A DNA stretch of 64,000 nt from assembly GCF_014648075.1 (NCBI RefSeq), contig NZ_BMQK01000010.1, forward strand, positions 62,001-126,000, read 5' to 3'. The position numbers were made by a program, and so were the translations under genes. Every line of letters begins with the position of its first letter. Position 1 is the first letter of the stretch. The DNA comes from Streptomyces ruber (GTDB taxonomy: Bacteria; Actinomycetota; Actinomycetes; Streptomycetales; Streptomycetaceae). Positions 26,334-34,488 of the stretch are shown here, piece by piece. The notes under the pieces were generated by a model that did not search any database, had not been told where the DNA came from, and saw only the letters and a list, made by a program, of their open reading frames with translations.

Positions 26334-27334
26334 CCTGCCAACTCCCTCTTCGTGGTCCACTCCGCGACGAGGCGGACGACCTCTTCGCGGTCCAGGTTCT
26401 CGGTGGCTCCGTGCGGTGACAGCGTCCGCCCGGTGCCGTCGGTGACGCCGGGGTCGGTGGCGAGCGCGGCCGCCGCCTCCAGGTCCACGCCCGCCCGGGC
26501 CAGGGTGCGCCCCAGGGGCGTACGGTCCAGGCCGTCGCCGTCCTTGGCCGCGAAGTACCGCCAGTTCTGGAACATGCCCTCCAGGTGTCCCGCGGACAGG
26601 TGCACGGCGTTGCGCCCCTCGGAGAGGACGGTGCCGTGCTCGCGGGCGAGGGCCCCCAGGGTGCCGCGCAGGGAACCGGGTGCGGCGCGGAACGGGTGCA
26701 GTTCGCCGAGGACCTCGTCGCGCAGCTCCGCCACGGGGCGTCCGCTGTGGCACTCCAGGAGGCCGACCAGGGCGTCCGGGGTGCGGTAGCCCTGGTCCAG
26801 CGCCGGGAGGAAGCCGTTGAGGACCACCGCCGGCCGGCCGCCCACCTCGGTGACGGAGGCGTACGAGCCGGAGCCGAGCTTGTGGATGCCCGCCTCCCGG
26901 CAGCGGTCCTCCAGCGCGCGCGGCGACAGGTCGCCGTGGGCCATCGCCACGTAGGCCGGGAGGACGTCGCGGACGCCCGTGCGGTCCCGCAGCGCGTCGA
27001 GTGCGCCGCGGGCACCGGAGGTCAGCGCGGCGACGCCGTCGGCGGCCACCCGGTGCAGGCGGGGGTAGTGCAGCAGCAGGTCGCCGCGGGCGGCGAAGTC
27101 CGCGGCCGGGACCACCGCGCAGCGCAGGACGGACACCCCCTGGCGGCCGAGGGCCCCGACCGCCGCCGCCAGCATGCCGGCGGCGTGCGGGGCCGTCATG
27201 ACCTCGGGCTTGACGACGACGGCCACGTGACTGCCGCCCTCGGGCGCCGGTGCCGGGGGCCGGCCGCTGTCGGCGCGGCGCCGGGTGTCCAGCGCCGCGG
27301 CCGGCAGGGCACGTACCTCTTCGGGTGTCACCAC
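26330..27334 (-). CDS. Divergent nucleoside-diphosphate-kinase-like protein
   Basis: 334 residues, about twice a normal NDP kinase. N-terminal H-V-A-V-V-V-K-P-E-V-M recalls the NDPK first strand (V-x-x-x-K-P-D). Later A-A-P-G-S-L-R-G-T-L matches the P-G-T-I-R-G motif, and R-N-A-V-H-L-S-A-G matches the active-site N-x-x-H-G-S-D, keeping the phospho-acceptor His. Between them lies a ~120-residue insertion. Phosphoryl transfer to an unusual acceptor is plausible; the assignment rests on three short motifs. The start is a GTG (27334 or 27331) overlapping the SAM synthetase stop. Confidence 0.5.
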   Translation of the reverse strand: MVTPEEVRALPAAALDTRRRADSGRPPAPAPEGGSHVAVVVKPEVMTAPHAAGMLAAAVGALGRQGVSVLRCAVVPAADFAARGDLLLHYPRLHRVAADGVAALTSGARGALDALRDRTGVRDVLPAYVAMAHGDLSPRALEDRCREAGIHKLGSGSYASVTEVGGRPAVVLNGFLPALDQGYRTPDALVGLLECHSGRPVAELRDEVLGELHPFRAAPGSLRGTLGALAREHGTVLSEGRNAVHLSAGHLEGMFQNWRYFAAKDGDGLDRTPLGRTLARAGVDLEAAAALATDPGVTDGTGRTLSPHGATENLDREEVVRLVAEWTTKRELAG

Positions 27335-28518
27335 AGGGTGATGCCCGTCTCGATCAGTTCCGCCGTCAGGTCGCCGGAGCTCGCGACCGTCTTGTCCACC
27401 AGCTCCTTCAGCGCGGTCTCGTCCGCGTCCGGGGAGGTGACGACGACCTCGTCCGGGGCCTCCAGCGGGGCTTCCTTCGAGGTGAAGATGTGCACCTGGG
27501 AGGGGCCGCCGAACTGCTCGTGGACCTCCCGGGCCAGCCGCATGGCCATCACGTTGTAGATCTTGCCGGTGTGGTCGAGCGGGTTCTTGCCTGCGGGCGC
27601 CTCGATGCTCATCGGGCGCATCGGGGTGATGAGGCCGTTGACACGGTTGCCGCGGCCGACGACACCGACGTCACCGGTGTCGGCGACGGAGCCGATCGCG
27701 GTGAGGTACGGGCGGCCGTTGCGGTCGGTGGCGTTCATCAGCATCTGGACGTCCTGGATGCCGAGCGAGGCCACGTACGCCTCCAGCTCCTGCTGGATGA
27801 CGGACTTGCGGGCCCAGTACTGGTCCATCGTCTCGATGTGGGCCGCGAGGAACGGCATGTTGACGACGAGGCTGAACGTGTTGTGGCGGCGGCTGCCGAA
27901 GACCTTGACGTCCCAGCCGGTGTCGGCGTGGCGCTTCTTGAAGTCGGCGCCGTTGACGAGGTTCTCCAGGCCGAGCACCACTGTCTCCAGCCGCGACAGC
28001 GGGGCGTAGCCGTGCAGCAGGTTGGTGTCGTTGGAGACGAGTCCGGGGGCGCGCAGCGGCACCAGGTCGGCGGCGGAGGCCGGCTGGTAGCGGGAGACGC
28101 CGCGGCCCGAGCCCTGGTGGTCCACGATGCCGAGCTCGATCACCAGGTGACGCTCGGGATCGAAGCCGGTGGTGACCTCGGAGAGGACGTCGGCGGCGGC
28201 GCGGAACATGATGTCGTGCACCGGTATCTCGGTGGAGCCGACGCGGTAGGCGCCCTTGCCGAACACCTTGACGCGGTACGGGGAGGTGATCTCGCCCCGC
28301 CCGAAGTCGACGTCGGCGCCGCCGCCGTACAGCGTGACCTTGTCGAACCAGTGGTGGGCGACGCCGCCGAACTCCTTCAGGCAGTGCTGGGAGTAGTAGC
28401 GGGACATGCGCTCCGCCATGGCGTCGCACATGGTGTCGGGGTGGCCCACACCCTTGCGCTCGACCAGCTCGTAGGGGAGGTCCTCGACGGTGCGGGAGTC
28501 TCGTTCGATCGACAGCAT
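27328..28518 (-). CDS. Archaeal-type S-adenosylmethionine synthetase
   Basis: About 396 residues matching the archaeal methionine adenosyltransferase family, which is unrelated in sequence detail to bacterial MetK. Visible: E-R-K-G-V-G-H-P-D-T-M-C-D near residue 20, G-G-G-A-D-V-D-F-G, D-H-Q-G-S-G-R-G, and N-A-T-D-R-N-G-R-P. It should make SAM from methionine and ATP. A Streptomyces core genome already has MetK, so this copy probably serves the cluster, for example the methyltransferase at 37117-38058 or a SAM-analogue step. Two ATGs lie close together; the one at 28518 has AGGAAG at eight bases and is preferred over 28524. Confidence 0.88.
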   Translation of the reverse strand: MLSIERDSRTVEDLPYELVERKGVGHPDTMCDAMAERMSRYYSQHCLKEFGGVAHHWFDKVTLYGGGADVDFGRGEITSPYRVKVFGKGAYRVGSTEIPVHDIMFRAAADVLSEVTTGFDPERHLVIELGIVDHQGSGRGVSRYQPASAADLVPLRAPGLVSNDTNLLHGYAPLSRLETVVLGLENLVNGADFKKRHADTGWDVKVFGSRRHNTFSLVVNMPFLAAHIETMDQYWARKSVIQQELEAYVASLGIQDVQMLMNATDRNGRPYLTAIGSVADTGDVGVVGRGNRVNGLITPMRPMSIEAPAGKNPLDHTGKIYNVMAMRLAREVHEQFGGPSQVHIFTSKEAPLEAPDEVVVTSPDADETALKELVDKTVASSGDLTAELIETGITLW

Positions 28519-28557
28519 GGCCATCTCTTCCTGATTGACCTGATGGAGGGGAGCGGG

Positions 28558-29574
28558 TCAGGCGCGCCAGGGGCGCGGCACCCGGCGGGCGGAGGCCTCG
28601 TGGGTCTCGGCCCAGCGCCGGATCGACCGGTACAGCACGTCCCGCGTGTCCGGGACCTGGACGGTGATGTCGAAGGGGTCGGTCACCGACAGGTAGCCCT
28701 GGTAGGCGCGGAAGGCGGTCACCTTCAGCAGCTGCGCCCGGTCCAGGTACTCCTCGGCGAACGGCAGGTAGAAGCGGTTCCACTGCTGGGGGGTCACGTA
28801 GGGCAGCCGGTCCAGCGGGGTCACGTCGTGCTCGGCGCGCCAGTCGTTCAGGGCCTCGAGGACGGTGTCGAAGGCGTCGCCGACCCGCTGGGCGCCGTCG
28901 CCCCGGCCGAGCACGGACAGCCGGTGCCCGTCCGGCGGTCCCGAGGCGAGCAGCCGGGCCACGTGCCCGGCGACGTCGTCGGTGCTGACCATGTCCAGCA
29001 GGCCCTTCTCCTCCGCGACGAGCGCGGGCACGGCGCCGTTGCACATGGCGGCGGGCAGCCAGAAGAAGCCGCTGTAGCGGTCGAGCGCGCCGTCCGCCCG
29101 GGCGCCCATGACGATCGGGAAGCGCACGATGTCGGCGCCGTCCCGTTCGGCGTGGACGATGCGCTCGGCGTGCGCCTTGGACCACTCGTAGGAGTTGCGG
29201 TAGGCGTCGCGCGAGGGCGAGGTGATGTCGCCCTCCAGGCCCGTGACGAAGGACGAGGAGAGGTGGACGAAGTGCGTGCCGGGGCCGGCCAGGGCGAGCA
29301 CCGCGCGCAGCGGGACCACGTTGGCGCCCTCGGCCTCCTCGTCGGGGAGGTTCCAGCGGGTGTCGGCGGCGCAGTGGACGACGGCGTCCCAGGGGCCGCG
29401 CAGCTCCGGCGGCGGGTCCTCCGCGCCGATGTGCCAGGCGGAGTGGCCGGTGCCCTCGCCGCCGCGGCGGCTGACGCCGTGCGGCGTGTGGCCGGCCGCC
29501 CGCAGCGCACGCATGACCGCGCTGCCGACGGCTCCCGTGGCGCCGGTGACCAGGATCCTCGCGGGCGCGGTCAC
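28558..29574 (-). CDS. NAD-dependent epimerase/dehydratase (extended SDR)
   Basis: 338 residues. The Rossmann motif V-T-G-A-T-G-A-V-G-S is at residue 9. V-V-H-C-A-A-D-T-R-W, S-S-S-F-V-T-G-L and Y-E-W-S-K (the Y-x-x-x-K-like catalytic pair) follow. The C-terminal third differs from UDP-sugar epimerases, and relatives include ketoreductases acting on lipids and polyketides. It starts at a GTG overlapping the SRPBCC stop as GTGA and is 39 bases ahead of the SAM synthetase gene. Nucleotide-sugar or cyclitol substrates are possible; this cannot be resolved from sequence. Confidence 0.78.
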   Translation of the reverse strand: MTAPARILVTGATGAVGSAVMRALRAAGHTPHGVSRRGGEGTGHSAWHIGAEDPPPELRGPWDAVVHCAADTRWNLPDEEAEGANVVPLRAVLALAGPGTHFVHLSSSFVTGLEGDITSPSRDAYRNSYEWSKAHAERIVHAERDGADIVRFPIVMGARADGALDRYSGFFWLPAAMCNGAVPALVAEEKGLLDMVSTDDVAGHVARLLASGPPDGHRLSVLGRGDGAQRVGDAFDTVLEALNDWRAEHDVTPLDRLPYVTPQQWNRFYLPFAEEYLDRAQLLKVTAFRAYQGYLSVTDPFDITVQVPDTRDVLYRSIRRWAETHEASARRVPRPWRA

Positions 29575-30017
29575 GAGACCGCCGTGATCCGCCGCTCGAT
29601 GGCGTGCAGCATGTGCTCGGCGTTCTCCCGCAGGGCCTTGGTGGCGACGGGGTTGAGCATGTCGGCGAGGAGCGGGATGCCGATCTCGAAGTCGACGACG
29701 AAGGTGACGACCGAGGTGCCGTCGCCGGTGTCCTCGACCCGCCAGTACCCGTTGAAGACGTCGAGGTCCCCGGAGACCTGGTCGAAGGACATGACCCTGT
29801 TGTCGTGGTCGAGGGTGTCGGCCTCGATCCACTCCAGGACCGAGCCCTTGAGCAGGACGGACCACTCACTGGTGCGGGCCCCGGTGTCGGTCTCGCCGAT
29901 CACGGTGACCGACTCGACGTTCTCCATGTAGGCGGCGTAGTCCTCGAGGCGGGTGACGGCCGTCCAGGCCTCGGCCGCCGGGGCCTTGATCGGCAGGTTG
30001 ACCTCGACATGCGGCAT
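29571..30017 (-). CDS. SRPBCC (START-like) protein, cyclase/aromatase type
   Basis: 148 residues with the helix-grip pattern of the SRPBCC/polyketide cyclase-dehydrase superfamily: V-N-L-P-I-K-A-P-A-A-E-A-W at the start, the central F-N-G-Y-W-R-V-E-D-T-G strand pair, and the long C-terminal helix with A-L-R-E-N-A-E-H-M. Such proteins bind hydrophobic ligands and may catalyse cyclisation or dehydration. ATG at 30017 has AAGGAG at eleven bases. It lies between the acyl-CoA dehydrogenase-like and epimerase genes in one operon, so a desaturation/dehydration step is plausible. Confidence 0.75.
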   Translation of the reverse strand: MPHVEVNLPIKAPAAEAWTAVTRLEDYAAYMENVESVTVIGETDTGARTSEWSVLLKGSVLEWIEADTLDHDNRVMSFDQVSGDLDVFNGYWRVEDTGDGTSVVTFVVDFEIGIPLLADMLNPVATKALRENAEHMLHAIERRITAVS

Positions 30018-30084
30018 GGTGGTGTGTCTCCTTGTGTGGTGCCCGCGGGCGGGTTCCGGTGGCGCCCGGCGGCAGGGGCGGGGC

Positions 30085-31260
30085 TCAGTCGGCCGGGTCG
30101 AAGGTGATCTCGCGCCCCGTGCCGAAGCTGCCGACGACCTCGTCGCAGACCAGGAGGGACGGCGGGTGGTGGTGGGCGGCGAGCGAGTCGAGCGCGAGCC
30201 CGGCCGCCTCCTGTCCGCGCCCGTACAGGCGGCTGCCGACGACCGGGGTGAGGAGGGACACCACCCGGTCGCGGGTGTCGCTGAGGGTGGCGCGCAGGCC
30301 CACCGCGGCGGCCATGGCCGCCTCTCCGCCGAGGGCGCCGCTGTCGATGTCCGCGGCGAGCTGGCGGCAGGCGCTGCCGAGGGTGAGCAGTTCGCGGGTG
30401 GCGCGGCCGAGCAGGGCGGTGCGCGGGCCGAAGCGCCGCGAGACGGTGACACCGTGGTAGGCCGTGTCCAGCAGGCCGCTGAGGACACCGTGGTACGTGG
30501 CGGTCAGCAGCACCGAGAACCAGGCCATGCCGGAGGTGACGTTCTCGTCGATGACGTCGGCGGGGCCGCGGTGGAAGACGAGCCGGTCGTCGACCTCGAC
30601 GTCCCGCAGGACCAGCCGGGCGGTGTCGGACTCCCGCATGCCGAGCGAGGGCCACTCCCCCTCGGCGTCCAGACCGGGCGAACTGCTCGGGATCAGGGCG
30701 AGGATGGTCTCGTCGGTGCCGGTGACGCGGGCCGTCAGGCAGACCAGGGTGGCCGTGGTGGCCAGCGAGCAGGGGTACTTGACGCCGCTGACGCGGTAGC
30801 CCTTCCCGGTCTGCACGGCCTCGGAGCGGCTGGTCATGAAGTTGGGGCTGCCGCCGGGCTCCGCGAACGCGGACGCCACCAGGGCGCCGGAGCGTGCGAT
30901 GCCCTCCAGCAGCATCCAGGTGGTGTCGCGGTGCCGCTTGAAGTAGTCGACCATCAGGCCCACCGTGAAGGCGTGCATGTTCAGGGCGACCGCGGCGGAG
31001 GGGTCGACCCTGCCGAGCGCGCGCTGCGCGGCGGCCGTCCCGGCCAGGTCCGCGCCGGCGCCGCCGAGGTCCTCGGGGATCGGCAGCGCGGCGTATCCGC
31101 CGGCGGCGAGGTCCCTGATGCGTTCGGTGCCGGTGGCTCCCTCGCGGGGCCGGGGCGGCGTCCACGCCGTGCTCCAGCCGGCGTCCAGCAGAGCCCGGTG
31201 CGGCGGCACGCCGCCGTCGTCGTCGGGGTGTCCTGCCGTGTCCTCGGCAGCCGTGCCCAT
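30085..31260 (-). CDS. Acyl-CoA dehydrogenase-like flavoprotein
   Basis: 391 residues of the acyl-CoA dehydrogenase fold: N-terminal helical domain with A-L-P-I-P-E-D-L-G-G-A-G, the middle beta domain with S-A-F-A-E-P-G-G-S and V-S-G-V-K-Y, and a C-terminal helical bundle. The segment after the FAD region is A-R-V-T-G-T-D-E-T-I-L-A-L-I-P. Members oxidise CoA or carrier thioesters, but several biosynthetic homologues hydroxylate or oxidise other substrates. The ATG at 31260 has AAGGGAG and is preferred over the codon at 31281. It is first in the operon running to 24725 behind a good sigma-HrdB-type promoter. Confidence 0.85.
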   Translation of the reverse strand: MGTAAEDTAGHPDDDGGVPPHRALLDAGWSTAWTPPRPREGATGTERIRDLAAGGYAALPIPEDLGGAGADLAGTAAAQRALGRVDPSAAVALNMHAFTVGLMVDYFKRHRDTTWMLLEGIARSGALVASAFAEPGGSPNFMTSRSEAVQTGKGYRVSGVKYPCSLATTATLVCLTARVTGTDETILALIPSSSPGLDAEGEWPSLGMRESDTARLVLRDVEVDDRLVFHRGPADVIDENVTSGMAWFSVLLTATYHGVLSGLLDTAYHGVTVSRRFGPRTALLGRATRELLTLGSACRQLAADIDSGALGGEAAMAAAVGLRATLSDTRDRVVSLLTPVVGSRLYGRGQEAAGLALDSLAAHHHPPSLLVCDEVVGSFGTGREITFDPAD

Positions 31261-31330
31261 GCTTCTCCCTTCGCCCGTCACGGACCGGCCGGCCCGGTGG
31301 TCCGCGTGCCCGGCGCGACGTGACGGATCG

Positions 31331-31359
31331 ACTCTAGGCAGCGCGGACGGCCTTGTTCA
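31331..31359 (-). promoter_or_regulatory. Candidate HrdB-type promoter of the 31260-24725 operon
   Basis: TGAACA (31359-31354) and TAGAGT (31336-31331) are separated by 17 bases on the minus strand. The -10 matches the Streptomyces T-A-G-R-N-T form. The ATG is about 70 bases downstream. Confidence 0.6.
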
Positions 31360-31449
31360 GCGGGTGTTTCTTTGTGCGGAACGCGAGATCGCGCGGGTGC
31401 GGCCGTGCCGGTCGTCACCGGTCCGGCACGAGGCTCGCCCCGCCCGTCG

Positions 31450-32103
31450 TCACAGGTCGAGCAGGGTGAAGAAGGCGTCCGGCACGGGGGCGCCCGGCGT
31501 CACGCGGACGGTGTCCCAGCCGAGGGCCGCGGCGGGTACGAGGTCGAGTTCGGCCGAGTCGCCGACCATCACCCGGCGCTCGAAGTCGCCCTCCCCGATC
31601 CGCTGGAACGCGCGGACGTCGGGCTTCTTCGGGCCGCCGTCGGCGGTGAACAGTCCCCGGTCGAAGACCTCGGGCGCCCCGGTCCGGCGCAGCAGGTCCC
31701 ACATCAGGTTGCCGGGCAGGTAGCAGTTGGACAGCAGCCGGAGCGTGTGGCCCGCCGCGTGGGCCCGGCGCGCGGCCTCCGCGACCGGCGCGCACAGGAC
31801 GTACTGGTCGGGGTCGGCGCAGCCGAGGGCCCGCCACAGGGCCCCCTCCACCGCCGTCCGCTCCCGGACGGCGCCCCGGGCGCGCAGCGCGCCCTCCATC
31901 AGGTCCAGGGTCGCGGGCTGCGGGGCGCCGGGGTCGGTCATGACCTCGAACAAGGTGCCGTACACGGTGTGCACGACCGCGCCCGCGGACCTGGTGTCCA
32001 GCTCGAGTGCGTCGGCGAGGACCACGGTGAACTGCTCGGGACCCGGCAGCGGCCGGGAGGTGACCAGGGTGTCGAAACAGTCGAAGACGACGAGCGCGGA
32101 CAT
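31450..32103 (-). CDS. HAD-superfamily phosphatase
   Basis: 217 residues. Motif I is V-V-F-D-C-F-D-T-L at residue 4, motif II L-L-S-N-C, motif III K-K-P-D-V-R and motif IV M-V-G-D-S-A-E-L-D. Motif I has D-C-F-D in place of the common D-x-D-x-T, a variant seen in other HAD phosphatases, and both Asp residues are kept. The ATG at 32103 follows GAGAGGA; the gene is 43 bases behind the ABC permease. It offers a second dephosphorylation activity in the cluster besides the PHP protein. Confidence 0.83.
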   Translation of the reverse strand: MSALVVFDCFDTLVTSRPLPGPEQFTVVLADALELDTRSAGAVVHTVYGTLFEVMTDPGAPQPATLDLMEGALRARGAVRERTAVEGALWRALGCADPDQYVLCAPVAEAARRAHAAGHTLRLLSNCYLPGNLMWDLLRRTGAPEVFDRGLFTADGGPKKPDVRAFQRIGEGDFERRVMVGDSAELDLVPAAALGWDTVRVTPGAPVPDAFFTLLDL

Positions 32104-32146
32104 GGGTGTCCTCTCTGATGGCGTCCGGGATCCGGCGGCGTACCGC

Positions 32147-32932
32147 TCAGGACCAGGAGAGTTTGCGGTGGTCGGCCCGGAAGAAGACGAGGGTGACGAC
32201 GGTGAGGCCGGCCGCGAAGAGGCAGAGGACACCCGCCGGGAGCAGGACGTCCGCGACCCCGCCGCCACGGAGGATGACCTCGTTGAAGCCGCGCATCGCC
32301 CAGTAGCTGGGTACGGCGGGGGCGAGGGGTCCCGCCCAGTCCGGCATCGCCGACTGGGGGGTCAGCGCGCCGCCGAGTCCCGCGAAGACCAGGGCCAGGA
32401 TGTTGGCGATGACGCTGAGCTGGGAGATCGTACGGCACAGCGCGACCAGCGCCATGCCCACCATGACCACGCAGAGCGCCAGCGGCAGCGCCACCACCAC
32501 CAGGGCGAGGGGGGAACCCGTCACCCGCAGGTCGAACAGTGCTCCCCCGGCCCCGAAGATGACGGCGAGCTGGAGCACCGCGGCGGCCAGCGGCACGACG
32601 ATGCGCGCGGCCAGCAGCTCGACCGGGCGGGCGGTGCTCGCGCGCAGCCGGTCCCAGGTGTTCCAGCCGTGCTCGCGGAACATGGCGAAGCCGACGACGT
32701 TCACCAGGAAGAAGAGGAACATCACCGCCATGCCGGGGACGCCCTGTTCGGCGCCGTTGGCGTCGGTGGCCTCGCCGCCGGCCCGCAGGGCGGCGCGGAA
32801 CAGCGGCTGCATGAAGCCCATGATGAGCAGCGGCATGACCGTGCGGACCACCAGGGGCGCGGGGTCGCGCAGCAGCAGCCGGACGTCCTGCCGGACGAGG
32901 GCGGTGATCCGTACCAGTGCCCCGTCACGCAT
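32147..32932 (-). CDS. ABC-2 type exporter permease
   Basis: 261 residues, six predicted helices, of the ABC-2 (DrrB-like) permease family: R-D-P-A-P-L-V-V-R-T near residue 22 and G-L-G-G-A-L-T-P before the fifth helix. It pairs with the ATPase directly upstream, whose stop overlaps this start by eight bases. Such two-gene exporters in biosynthetic clusters usually export the product and give self-resistance. The gene order NTase, helical partner, ATPase, permease, HAD suggests one transcript from ~35.5 kb. Confidence 0.88.
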   Translation of the reverse strand: MRDGALVRITALVRQDVRLLLRDPAPLVVRTVMPLLIMGFMQPLFRAALRAGGEATDANGAEQGVPGMAVMFLFFLVNVVGFAMFREHGWNTWDRLRASTARPVELLAARIVVPLAAAVLQLAVIFGAGGALFDLRVTGSPLALVVVALPLALCVVMVGMALVALCRTISQLSVIANILALVFAGLGGALTPQSAMPDWAGPLAPAVPSYWAMRGFNEVILRGGGVADVLLPAGVLCLFAAGLTVVTLVFFRADHRKLSWS

Positions 32933-33938
32933 GCTGTCCCGCCTCGGTCCTGTCCGTGATCCCGTCCGTGCTTGCGCTGTCCTCCCCCTTGTCGCCGTGC
33001 TGCCCCCCGGTGAGCCTCAGGAAGACGCTGTCCAGGCTGGGCCGGACGACGCGCAGGGTGGACAGCCGGGCGGCGGCGTCACCCAGGGCGGCCAGCACTT
33101 GGGCCGTGACCAGGTGGGGCTGTGCCACCCGGACGAGGAGCGTGTCGCCCTGCCGGGTCACCGGCCAGGGCAGGTCGAGTGCGGGGGGCTCGCCGGAGAA
33201 GACCAGTTCCACGGCGCTGTCGCCGTGCCGCCGGACCAGTTCGTCGACGGAGCCGCGGGCGATGACGCGCCCCCGGTGCAGAACGGCCACGTCCGCGCCG
33301 AGGTCCTCGATCTCGGGGAGGTAGTGCGTGGAGTAGCAGACGGCGGTGCCCTGCGCGGCCAGCTCCCGTACGTGGGCGACGAGGCGGGCCCGGGTCTCCA
33401 CGTCGACACCCGCGGTGGGCTCGTCGAGGAGGACCAGCCTCGGCCGGTGGATCAGCGCCATCGCGGTGTGCACGCGGCGCTGCTGGCCGCCGGAGAGCCG
33501 GGATGCGGGGCGGTCCATCAGTCCGGTGAGCGCGAGGGGCTCGGCGACCTCCTCGGTGCGCCGCCGGGCCTCCTTGCCGCGCAGACCGGCCAGCTCGGCG
33601 AAGAACCGCAGGTTCTGACGTACCGTCAGCGGTGGGTAGACACCCAGTTCCTGCGGTGCCAGGCCGAGTTCGCGGCGGGCCCGGCGCGGATGCCGCGTCA
33701 CGGAGTGGCCCAGCACCTCGATCTCCCCGGCGTCCGGCCGCAGCAGGCCCGCGACCAGGGACATCAGCGTGGTCTTGCCCGCGCCGTTGTGGCCCAGCAG
33801 GCCCACGATCGTGCCCTGGGCGATCTCCAGGTCGACGTGGTCGAGCGCGATCGTACCGCCGTAGCTCTTGCCGGCCCCGCGTACGGAGAGGGCCGGTGGC
33901 CGGTCCGGGTCGCGGACCGGCCGTGGTTCAGTCGGCAC
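32925..33938 (-). CDS. ABC exporter ATP-binding protein (DrrA-like)
   Basis: 337 residues. Walker A G-H-N-G-A-G-K-T-T near residue 47, Q-loop P-Q-E, signature L-S-G-G-Q-Q-R-R, Walker B L-V-L-L-D-E-P, and the switch His in Y-S-T-H. A ~100-residue C-terminal extension, as in DrrA-type drug exporters, follows the core. The start overlaps the end of the helical-protein gene by 11 bases and the end overlaps the permease gene. It energises export of the cluster product (inference from context). Confidence 0.92.
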   Translation of the reverse strand: MPTEPRPVRDPDRPPALSVRGAGKSYGGTIALDHVDLEIAQGTIVGLLGHNGAGKTTLMSLVAGLLRPDAGEIEVLGHSVTRHPRRARRELGLAPQELGVYPPLTVRQNLRFFAELAGLRGKEARRRTEEVAEPLALTGLMDRPASRLSGGQQRRVHTAMALIHRPRLVLLDEPTAGVDVETRARLVAHVRELAAQGTAVCYSTHYLPEIEDLGADVAVLHRGRVIARGSVDELVRRHGDSAVELVFSGEPPALDLPWPVTRQGDTLLVRVAQPHLVTAQVLAALGDAAARLSTLRVVRPSLDSVFLRLTGGQHGDKGEDSASTDGITDRTEAGQHA

Positions 33939-34488
33939 GGCGCGTCCAGGCGTCCGGCAGCAGCGGGGGAAGGCCCACGCGGTCCAGCAACGGCTGCCAG
34001 GTACGGGCGAGTCTGAAGCCCTTCATCATGCCGCTGCCGGACCGGACGTCGGGCAGCGGTTCGGTGTACCCGAGCTGTGCCTCGGTCTCCGCGAGGTGGT
34101 CGCGCAGCCGCTGGAGCCACTTCTCGCCGCGTTCGCCGGCCGCGTCCAGGCCCTCGGCGGCGAGCGCGTTCGCGGCCTCGGCCTCCTCGGCGGGCAGCCC
34201 GGCGAACGGGTCGAAGGCGGCCTCGTCGTGGCCGTACATCAGCTCGCCGCCGGTGCGCAGCCCGCGGATCGACAGCGACAGCTGGAGCAGGTCGTACGCC
34301 ATGAGGACGGCGACCTCGCTCTGTCCGCCGGCGACGGCGCCCTCGACGTCCTCCAGGCGGGCCCGGCAGCCCAGCAGGAGGCGGGCGGCGCCGTGGCCGC
34401 GGAAGGTGAGCAGCCGACGCAGGTCGGCGGGGTCGTCGGCGGGACCGGTGGCCGTCCGGCCGGTCACGGTCGTGGGGGAATGCGTCAC
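33928..34488 (-). CDS. Helical protein paired with the nucleotidyltransferase
   Basis: 186 residues, not recognised as a named family. It is almost entirely helical and acidic: E-V-A-V-L-M-A-Y-D-L-L-Q-L-S-L-S-I-R-G near residue 55, then an Ala/Glu-rich region and a C-terminal R-L-A-R-T-W-Q-P-L-L. The size, helicity and its position directly behind a minimal nucleotidyltransferase are reminiscent of HEPN/KNTase-type partners, but no HEPN R-x4-6-H motif is visible. The GTG at 34488 overlaps the nucleotidyltransferase stop as GTGA. Confidence 0.5.
   Translation of the reverse strand: MTHSPTTVTGRTATGPADDPADLRRLLTFRGHGAARLLLGCRARLEDVEGAVAGGQSEVAVLMAYDLLQLSLSIRGLRTGGELMYGHDEAAFDPFAGLPAEEAEAANALAAEGLDAAGERGEKWLQRLRDHLAETEAQLGYTEPLPDVRSGSGMMKGFRLARTWQPLLDRVGLPPLLPDAWTRRAD

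Noticed and set aside
34485..34488. Toxin-antitoxin label for the nucleotidyltransferase pair
   Set aside because: No HEPN catalytic motif is visible and the genes are coupled to exporter genes, so the label is not supported.
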